From: Pirellulaceae bacterium
Lineage (GTDB): Bacteria > Planctomycetota > Planctomycetia > Pirellulales > Pirellulaceae
Reading direction: 5' to 3'
Assembly (NCBI GenBank): GCA_013002105.1
Contig: JABDKS010000445.1
Location: 1-6,290 of the forward strand
Length of the DNA: 6,290 bases
Part shown: one piece after another, positions 1-5,738 of the stretch
How the letters are laid out: every line of letters starts with the position of its first letter
Numbering within the stretch: position 1 is the first letter of the stretch
Program-made: the position numbers and the translations under genes
Notes under the pieces: model-generated
Seen by the model: only the letters and a program-made list of their open reading frames with translations
Database searches by the model: none
Told to the model about the DNA's origin: nothing

Positions 1-123
1 ATCACGCGATTCATCTATAGACCTCTACAGGATGTCGGTCTCAGCGAGTGGGTTTTGGATTCGTTGCCATATCAAAACAATTGATCGACATGGCATGCGA
101 TGCGTTATGCGGCGCGCTTGATT
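1..123. other. Downstream flank of the WD40-cytochrome gene, no gene seen
   Basis: I see no open frame with coding character, no clear terminator with a U-run after the stop at 124, and only weak stems, such as 5 bp between 19-23 and 37-41. The minus-strand transcript may continue into a gene outside the window, but nothing here shows it. Confidence 0.5.
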
Positions 124-2868
124 TTATGCGGCCGTTTCCAATCCCTGTGCAATGGCGATTTGTTTTGTGATTGCGTCGACCTTTTGCTGCGACTGGGCCA
201 CTGTTTTGGCAGATGACTCGACGGCTTGTTTTGCCAGGTCCGATTTTTGTTGCAATGGCGGGATGGCTGCCGTGAGCGCGGGAATCTTGGCTTCGATTGC
301 CTGTTTTTGGGCTAGCAGGTCGGCAGCGGCCTTCTCGATTGCTGCAGCCTTGGCTGTTGCATCCGTTTCCACCTTGGTTTTGTTTGTTAAGTCGACTTTG
401 GCGGCGTCGAGTTGTTTTGTTTTTTCGGCAACCAAACCTTTGAGTGCACTGAGCGAAGCGATGACTGCTGGATCGTCTTTCGCTATTTCGACCGCCTCGG
501 CCGCTTTCGCGACGGTCTCATTGAGCTTTGTGACCAGTTGCGTCATTTTGTTTACGTTCGCGTTGGCAGCCGTTTTTGCGTTGGTGGCGACCGTTAACTC
601 TTGTTTGGCTGTTTCCACATTGGCTAACGTGGCTTTGTAATTCTGGTCATAGGAGGCGATCGATTTTTCGGCATCCGCAAGTGCGGTCGTGGCGGCGGTG
701 AGTTCCGCGGCGGCGGTATCGAAAACGGATTGCACTTCTGCGTGGGCATCTTGCAACGCATCGAGTGCGGTTCGTGCGGCCGACCGCTGATTGGTCAAAT
801 CGGTATAAGTCTTGGTGAAAGCGATCTCACCTTGCCATCTGGAAACCAATTGCTGTGCATGGGTCAATTCCGCGGTGACCTTGTCGAACTTGGCCTTTTC
901 GCCGTTCGCCTTGTCTTCGGCCGGTTTGACCGTCGGCAACAACGCCTTTTCTTTCGCAGCCGCATCGTTGTAGGTCGTTGCCATCTCGGCAGCCAATTTT
1001 TGTTTTGCCGCCATGTCTTGTTGAGCCGTTTGCATGGCAGCTGCTTTGTCCGCGGCTGCTTTGGTCATCGCGGCCAGGGTTGCGGCTTTCTCACTGGCAG
1101 CGTCTTGAATGGTTTTGGCGGCCGCGGCGAGTGCTGTGTTGTCTGGAATCTGGGCCGCCGCCGCGACGGCCTTTGACGCGGCCTCGGTCAGTTCGGGCAT
1201 GCCTTTTGCCATGGCATCGGCCTGTTGTTTGGCCGCGGCGTGCTCTGCCGTCAATTTCGCGAGCACTTCTTTGGCGGCGTTGAATGCCACATTGGCCTGG
1301 TCCAACTTGTTTTTGGAGTCCGTTGCGAGTTGCAACGCGGCGATGTGGTCGTTCTTGATTTTGTCAAAAGCCGCTTTTGCCGCGTTGTATGCGTCGGCAA
1401 TTGGTTTGTGCTCGGTCTGTTTTGACGTCAACAACTGCGTGGCTTGCGCCAAACGGTCTTCTAGCTTGGGTGCATTGACGACAAGTTCCCCGATGCGAGC
1501 ACCGTCGGCGGCATTGTATACCCGGATTTCGCCATTGAAGTCACCCGAGATTGCGCGATTTGTTTCGTCGCAATAGGTTGCTTGTAGTGCCAGGTCACCG
1601 AAGGCTTCAAAGGCGCGTTGTTGTGCGCCATTTTGATCCCAAAGTTTGGGGGTCTTATCGCGACCACACGAAAACAATCGACCGTCGCGTGTGAATTCGA
1701 CGCCCAGTGCGCCGCCACCGTGGGCTCCCCAGTTCTTGATGTTGTTGCCGTTTTCCATTTCCCAGAGGCGAATGGACGCGTCTTCGCTACAGGAGGCAAG
1801 GATGTTGGAATCACTACGCCAACTGACATTGCTGACTGATCCGGTGTGTCCGTTGAGTGTCAAATATTCTCGTCCCGTCCATCCTTCCCAGACGAACAAA
1901 CCACCGTTGCGGTCGCCGGTCGCCAGCAGCACGCTGTCGGGACTGAACTCCATCGTGGTCACCCAATCAGTATGTTTGCGGATCTCATGCAACAATTGAC
2001 CGGAATCGGTTGAATAGATTCGTACAACGCGATTGGGTCCACCCAGGGCAATCAATGTTTGATCGGAACTGATATCGGCCGCAAGAACTTCGTCCAGCTC
2101 ACTACCGATTTCGATGATTCGCTCGCCATTGCGAATGTTCCAGACAACGACCCGTCCACTTGCTCCGCCAACACCGCCCCCGGCAAGTAGCAGGCCTCCG
2201 TTGCGGCTGAATTTCAAGACGCGGGGCGTGCCTTCGGGGAAAGGCAACACTCCGACCAAATCCAATGTTTGGGTGTTGTACAGCAACACCTGCTTTTGGC
2301 TGCCAACCGCCGCCAACGGTGCCCAGGGGCTCGTTGCCAAGGCGTCGATAGCGGTTCGGGTTGGTGTGTAAACGACGGGCTGAAGATTCAACCGTGCCGG
2401 CATCGGAATGACCGCGGGGCGTTCAGTTGATGGCGCCGCGAGCGCGAGATCGTATTTCTTTTTGTTCGATGCTTTCGCTGTGCTACCCGAGTTCTCCAGT
2501 ACGCCACCATCGATCCACTTTCGAAGTGTTTCGATCATCGGGTCAGGGATCTTCGGAGATTCTGGTGGCATCACCGGTTCGGATTCGTGCGTCACCAGTT
2601 CGTACAAATAGCTAGCCGAGGCATCACCCGCTTCGATAACAGTGCCAGACGCGCCCCCCTGCATCAAGTTGGTGTACGTCGTCAGATCCAGGTCGGCGCT
2701 TTTCTTGTCGGGATTGTGACAAGAAAAACATTTCTGTTGGAAAATCGGTTTGACGTGTTCGTCGTATGTGATCTTGGGCGGTTTCTTTTCCTGCGCGGCC
2801 GCTGGAATGACAAGTATCGCTGCGATCGTGATCGTCAGAATCGCGGTTCGTTGAGTGATAGCCATCAT
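124..2868 (-). CDS. Secreted c-type cytochrome (PSCyt1) - WD40 propeller - Ala-rich coiled-coil protein
   Basis: This protein has 914 residues from the ATG at 2868. ATG at 2865 and TTG at 2877 are alternatives; none has a clear Shine-Dalgarno. A signal peptide (hydrophobic 9-22, cleavage likely after AAA at 23-25) is followed by a planctomycete cytochrome domain (about 33-122) with C47-FS-C50-H51 for covalent haem and a VMPP segment (99-102) whose Met100 could be the distal ligand. Seven WD40-like blades follow, at about 168-199, 212-249, 255-290, 297-331, 338-374, 380-414 and 418-456. Blade 5 is the most classical (GH at 340-341, RLWE at 367-370). Seven blades would close one propeller. Residues 465-914 form a long Ala/Lys/Gln-rich coiled coil with no Cys, broken near Pro575, Pro645, Pro800 and Pro863-871. 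It likely sits in the cell envelope as a haem-bearing scaffold; its partner and reaction are unknown. It is co-directional with the DUF1549/DUF1553 gene 291 nt upstream. Confidence 0.92.
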   Translation of the reverse strand: MMAITQRTAILTITIAAILVIPAAAQEKKPPKITYDEHVKPIFQQKCFSCHNPDKKSADLDLTTYTNLMQGGASGTVIEAGDASASYLYELVTHESEPVMPPESPKIPDPMIETLRKWIDGGVLENSGSTAKASNKKKYDLALAAPSTERPAVIPMPARLNLQPVVYTPTRTAIDALATSPWAPLAAVGSQKQVLLYNTQTLDLVGVLPFPEGTPRVLKFSRNGGLLLAGGGVGGASGRVVVWNIRNGERIIEIGSELDEVLAADISSDQTLIALGGPNRVVRIYSTDSGQLLHEIRKHTDWVTTMEFSPDSVLLATGDRNGGLFVWEGWTGREYLTLNGHTGSVSNVSWRSDSNILASCSEDASIRLWEMENGNNIKNWGAHGGGALGVEFTRDGRLFSCGRDKTPKLWDQNGAQQRAFEAFGDLALQATYCDETNRAISGDFNGEIRVYNAADGARIGELVVNAPKLEDRLAQATQLLTSKQTEHKPIADAYNAAKAAFDKIKNDHIAALQLATDSKNKLDQANVAFNAAKEVLAKLTAEHAAAKQQADAMAKGMPELTEAASKAVAAAAQIPDNTALAAAAKTIQDAASEKAATLAAMTKAAADKAAAMQTAQQDMAAKQKLAAEMATTYNDAAAKEKALLPTVKPAEDKANGEKAKFDKVTAELTHAQQLVSRWQGEIAFTKTYTDLTNQRSAARTALDALQDAHAEVQSVFDTAAAELTAATTALADAEKSIASYDQNYKATLANVETAKQELTVATNAKTAANANVNKMTQLVTKLNETVAKAAEAVEIAKDDPAVIASLSALKGLVAEKTKQLDAAKVDLTNKTKVETDATAKAAAIEKAAADLLAQKQAIEAKIPALTAAIPPLQQKSDLAKQAVESSAKTVAQSQQKVDAITKQIAIAQGLETAA

Positions 2869-2895
2869 GGTGATCAATTGTAGTTACGACGTTTT

Positions 2896-2925
2896 GTACG
2901 GCACTTTTCGGTACGGGTCTTTTCT
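2896..2925. repeat. Two-copy 15-bp imperfect tandem repeat in the leader of the WD40 gene
   Basis: GTACGGCACTTTTCG (2896-2910) is followed at once by GTACGGGTCTTTTCT (2911-2925), identical at 12 of 15 positions. It sits 28 nt upstream of the ATG at 2868, where an operator or activator site could be. Two copies alone are weak evidence for a regulatory role. Confidence 0.4.
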
Positions 2926-2975
2926 GTCAGGTAGACCGTAGGTCCGAGGTGTGTCTTTTGAAATTGCGCTATTCC

Positions 2976-3042
2976 GGTAACCCGACGCGTCAGCAAGGGA
3001 AAACGGGTATGGACTCGTCCCTCGCTGACGCGTCGGGTTACC
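2976..3042. repeat. Large palindromic element: 25-bp inverted repeat with 17-nt loop
   Basis: The left arm (2976-3000) begins GGTAACCCGACGCGTCAGC and the right arm (3018-3042) is its reverse complement at 24 of 25 positions. The one difference (A at 2995 opposite C at 3023) is an A-C mismatch in plus-strand RNA but a G-U wobble in the minus-strand transcript, so the sense RNA can pair along all 25 bp. Each arm also contains the self-complementary octamer GACGCGTC. No U-tract follows on the minus strand, which argues against a simple terminator. From memory, palindromes with this core are common between genes in Rhodopirellula-like genomes, often translated by mistake as peptides with TRRVSEG or SLADASGY. 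I cannot check copy number here. Plausible roles are a REP-like element, mRNA 3'-end protection for the DUF1553 gene, or a protein-binding site. Confidence 0.85.
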
Positions 3043-3159
3043 AAAAATGCCCGTGTCTCATGCAAATGGGCAACTTAAAAAGGTGTATCCGATGGCCGGC
3101 GAAAAGTGGGTGAACGCGACGCGATGGTGACAAGCCAATCGAGCGGTCAGGTGGGTTGA

Positions 3160-5682
3160 TTAATGGTTGAACACGAATTCACGAGAATTCAGCAGCGCCC
3201 AGAAGGCGTCTTCGAGAATCTGCTTTTTGTCTGTTGCAGCTTCGATTTCTTGATTCAACTGCTGCCATTCTGTCTCGGTGGGTTTCCGCGTCAGACAGCG
3301 AATATAAAGTTCTTCGACAATCTCTTTGTGCGTTTTCTTTTCGGCCAATCGAGTCTCGATCAATTTTCCTTGGGCGACCTTGCTGGCAAGGGTGTCGCCG
3401 TTGAGCAGGTGAAGTGCTTGAGAAAGATTGGGTTCAATCTTGACTTCGCACGAACAGACGCTTGAGCGACTTGCGCGGCCAAAAGTGGTTAAGAAATAGG
3501 TGCTCGTGTTACCGTTGGCGATTTGCACGGCGCGTGCTCCAAGTGGCAAGCCGGCGAATTTGTTCTTTGTATCCGTGACTTGACTGATGACATCCAGCAA
3601 AACTTCGGAACGAATACGACGTAGCGATGCGTGCGAGAAGTTTTTGTCGTCGCTCTCGTTGGTTTCATTCGTTTCAGTGCTCAACTGATAAGTTCGTGAA
3701 TTGCAGATGTCACGGACGATGCTTTTGAAGTCATAGTCGTATTCAGTGAACTTCGCTGAAAGGGCGTCCAGTAGTTCTGCATTGACCGGTGGGTTACTGA
3801 CACGAACATCATCGACTTCGTTGATGATTCCTTTGCCAAAGAAGTGGTTCCATACGATGTTGGAAAGATTGGTGGCAAAGAACGGGTTCTCTTTGGATGC
3901 CAACCACTCCGACAAGACCTTGCGGCGGTCCTGTCCTTTGGTATCGGGTGCGTCGCCGCCCAGGAATTTCGGCGGCATGACGCGACCGCCGACCGGATGC
4001 TTCACTTCCCCGCCGCCGCTGTTAAAGATCACTGTCTCTCGTGGATCCTCGGCCTTCTTACGACCAATTTGCGAGAAGAACGCTGCGAAACTGTAGTAGT
4101 CATCCATCGTCCAGCGGTCGAAGGGATGATTGTGGCATTGGGCGCATTGGATCCGCATGCCCATGAAGACTTGTGCAACATTCTCGGAAACCTTCAGTGG
4201 ATCGGTTTCCATTTGGTAGTAATTCGTTGCCGCGTTCTCAAAGGTTCCACCGCTGGCGCTCAGCAATTCCTTGACCATCGTATCAATGGGAACATTGTTT
4301 GCCATTCGCTCTTGGACCCAGTTGTAGTACCGCAACATCGGCTTGTAGGCGATTTCTTGGGTCGTCCGAATCATCAATAGTTCTGACCATTTCATCACCC
4401 AAAGCTCGACGAACTCTTTGCGATCCAATAGATCATCAACCAAGTTGGATCGTTTGTAGGGATCGGTGCTGGCCACGAACGCGTTGTATTCGTCGATCGT
4501 TGGCACAACGCCCGCGATGTCCAGCGAGGCGCGACGTAAGAATTCTTCGTCCGAACAGAGATCCGATGGATTGATTCGCAGTTTGCGAAATTTGGCGTGT
4601 GTGTGTTCGTCGATGTAGTTGTTCGGTTGCGGGTCGCTCCACTCGAATTGCACATCCTTAGGCAAAACGATTACCGGCGTTCCCACCGTGTGGGTCTCGA
4701 ACCGCGCCATGATAAAGGCTTCGCCGCGTTTGGCTGCCGTTACGACTCCCTCGGGAGAAATCGGGGCGGAGTTATCGTTGTTGGATAGAAATACGGCCAA
4801 GTCAGTGACATCGCGGTCGGTTCCGTCAGAGTAGTGGGCGCGAACGGTGATCTGCTGTGTCGCTCCTTCACCGTTAAGAACAGCACCCGCGGGGAAGATA
4901 TCGACTTTGGTGACCTTGGGGATATCTCCCGAATCGTTGGGAGCACCGGCTTGATGCCAGCGAAGCAAGGTTTGAGCATATTCGCTTTCCATGTCGAAAC
5001 GTTTGCCGCCGGTGTGGGGCACGGAGCCAACCGATTTTTGAATCAGCAAGCTTTCAGCCGGGATCGCCAAGTTGATTCGTCGACCGGGAACTGCACGGGT
5101 CAGGCGGTGGTGATCACCGTTGGGGTCGTAACCGAACAGCGACAGCATGAAGCCGTCTTTGCCACGAGCAGCACCGTGGCAACTACCAGTGTTGCAACCG
5201 GCACGCATAAAGACTGGCATGACGTCCAACTGAAAACTGATCGCCGGATCCTCCGTTGGAGTTTTCACGATGACCGGCAAGGCGGCACTATGGCCGGCAA
5301 AATCAACCTTCAGCTGCGTTGTGCCTTCGGCGATGCCGTGCAAAACGTTGTTGTCCAGCTTGGCCAGATTGGCGTCAACCAATGAAAACTTGGCTTCGGA
5401 GGTGACGTCGCGTGTCACGCCATCGGCGTAGACCGATTGCACGAGAATCGATTGGCGATCTCGCAACGACGTCAAATGAATGTCCTGCGGATAGACATGG
5501 ATCGCGACCGGTTGTGATTGCGGAGCGGCTGGTTCCGCGGGGGATTTTGCAACCTGTGCTACCGGCTCGGTTGCCGTCGAATCGGCAACGGCATCCGAGT
5601 TTGGGTCGGCCGCGACCGCAACGGTTGCAATCAAGCCAAACGCGATCGCGATTGTCAGTCGGTGGAGAATGGGAGTCGTCAT
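3160..5682 (-). CDS. BIG2 - planctomycete cytochrome - DUF1549 (PSCyt2) - DUF1553 (PSD1) secreted protein
   Basis: This 840-residue protein starts at the ATG with the AAGGA site and has a signal peptide (hydrophobic run 10-24, cleavage likely after AVA at 22-24). A Pro/Ala linker leads to a BIG2 Ig-like domain (about 58-140). A haem-type domain follows with C163-NTGS-C168-H169, then a second BIG2 domain (about 256-341). DUF1549 (about 355-560) carries C513-AQ-C516-H517 followed by NHPFD. DUF1553 (about 595-835) carries the family signatures VWNHFFGKG (610-618), FGRASRSSVCSCE (734-746) and EPNLSQALHLLNG (750-762). Length and domain order are normal for the family and I see no frameshift. The CXXCH motif predicts covalent c-type haem; the CX4CH motif may bind a second one. 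The protein should act outside the cytoplasmic membrane. Its substrate and reaction are not known. Expression is probably coupled to the PPC-type gene just upstream. No convincing terminator follows the stop. Confidence 0.93.
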   Translation of the reverse strand: MTTPILHRLTIAIAFGLIATVAVAADPNSDAVADSTATEPVAQVAKSPAEPAAPQSQPVAIHVYPQDIHLTSLRDRQSILVQSVYADGVTRDVTSEAKFSLVDANLAKLDNNVLHGIAEGTTQLKVDFAGHSAALPVIVKTPTEDPAISFQLDVMPVFMRAGCNTGSCHGAARGKDGFMLSLFGYDPNGDHHRLTRAVPGRRINLAIPAESLLIQKSVGSVPHTGGKRFDMESEYAQTLLRWHQAGAPNDSGDIPKVTKVDIFPAGAVLNGEGATQQITVRAHYSDGTDRDVTDLAVFLSNNDNSAPISPEGVVTAAKRGEAFIMARFETHTVGTPVIVLPKDVQFEWSDPQPNNYIDEHTHAKFRKLRINPSDLCSDEEFLRRASLDIAGVVPTIDEYNAFVASTDPYKRSNLVDDLLDRKEFVELWVMKWSELLMIRTTQEIAYKPMLRYYNWVQERMANNVPIDTMVKELLSASGGTFENAATNYYQMETDPLKVSENVAQVFMGMRIQCAQCHNHPFDRWTMDDYYSFAAFFSQIGRKKAEDPRETVIFNSGGGEVKHPVGGRVMPPKFLGGDAPDTKGQDRRKVLSEWLASKENPFFATNLSNIVWNHFFGKGIINEVDDVRVSNPPVNAELLDALSAKFTEYDYDFKSIVRDICNSRTYQLSTETNETNESDDKNFSHASLRRIRSEVLLDVISQVTDTKNKFAGLPLGARAVQIANGNTSTYFLTTFGRASRSSVCSCEVKIEPNLSQALHLLNGDTLASKVAQGKLIETRLAEKKTHKEIVEELYIRCLTRKPTETEWQQLNQEIEAATDKKQILEDAFWALLNSREFVFNH

Positions 5683-5689
5683 AAGGCTA

Positions 5690-5694
5690 TCCTT
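5690..5694 (-). promoter_or_regulatory. Shine-Dalgarno site fixing the start of the DUF1549/DUF1553 gene
   Basis: The minus strand reads AAGGA, then 7 nt, then ATG at 5682. This site, plus the signal peptide that follows directly, decides the start. An in-frame initiation codon at 5997 would add 105 Arg/Thr/Gln-rich residues without domain character that overlap the upstream gene in another frame. Confidence 0.75.
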
Positions 5695-5696
5695 GA

Positions 5697-5719
5697 TGAT
5701 GCTGTCGTAGGCAGCATCA
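5697..5719 (-). repeat. Small intergenic hairpin between PPC-type gene and DUF1549/DUF1553 gene
   Basis: Arms TGATGCTG (5697-5704) and CAGCATCA (5712-5719) are perfect 8-bp complements around a 7-nt loop. One more G-U pair is possible at the base in the minus-strand transcript. It lies 19 nt after the stop of the upstream gene and 2 nt before the Shine-Dalgarno of the next. No U-run follows, so it does not look like an intrinsic terminator. It could shield the upstream mRNA end or tune ribosome access, but chance is not excluded. Confidence 0.45.
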
Positions 5720-5738
5720 CGCCAATGGGGTTGTTTCT

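Larger units (their letters stand above)
2869..3159. other. 291-nt intergenic spacer between the two cytochrome-domain genes
   Basis: It holds the large palindrome (2976-3042) and a two-copy 15-bp direct repeat (2896-2925), described separately. A T-run on the minus strand near 3077-3081 is not preceded by a stem strong enough to call a terminator. I found no convincing -35/-10 pair for the downstream gene. A 63-codon frame at 3065-2874 opens with TTG, runs through both palindrome arms and has no domain character, so it is not annotated as a gene. Confidence 0.7.

Noticed and set aside
41..48. TCAGCGAG, resembling part of the palindrome arm
   Set aside because: An 8-bp match without the rest of the arm is at chance level.
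152..640. Plus-strand 162-codon open frame
   Set aside because: It is antisense to the Ala-rich coiled coil. Its Ser/Ala/Cys/Phe composition is what the complement of Ala/Lys codons gives, with no recognisable domain.
1109..1576. Plus-strand 155-codon open frame
   Set aside because: It is also a shadow of the coiled-coil and last propeller blade, with no domain.
78..2880. 9-bp inverted repeats CAATTGATC (78-86) and GATCAATTG (2872-2880) flanking the WD40 gene
   Set aside because: They are short, contain the self-complementary CAATTG, have no target duplications, and the gene is not a transposase; likely chance.
2976..3042. Intrinsic terminator for the DUF1549/DUF1553 gene
   Set aside because: The stem is strong, but it is 118 nt past the stop and no U-tract follows on the transcribed strand; the long loop and symmetric arms fit a palindromic repeat better.
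3844..4380. Plus-strand 178-codon open frame
   Set aside because: It is antisense to the DUF1549 region, which holds a strong family signature on the minus strand.
4834..5385. Plus-strand 183-codon open frame
   Set aside because: It is antisense to the BIG2 and haem region, which is clearly coding on the other strand; no family is recognisable.
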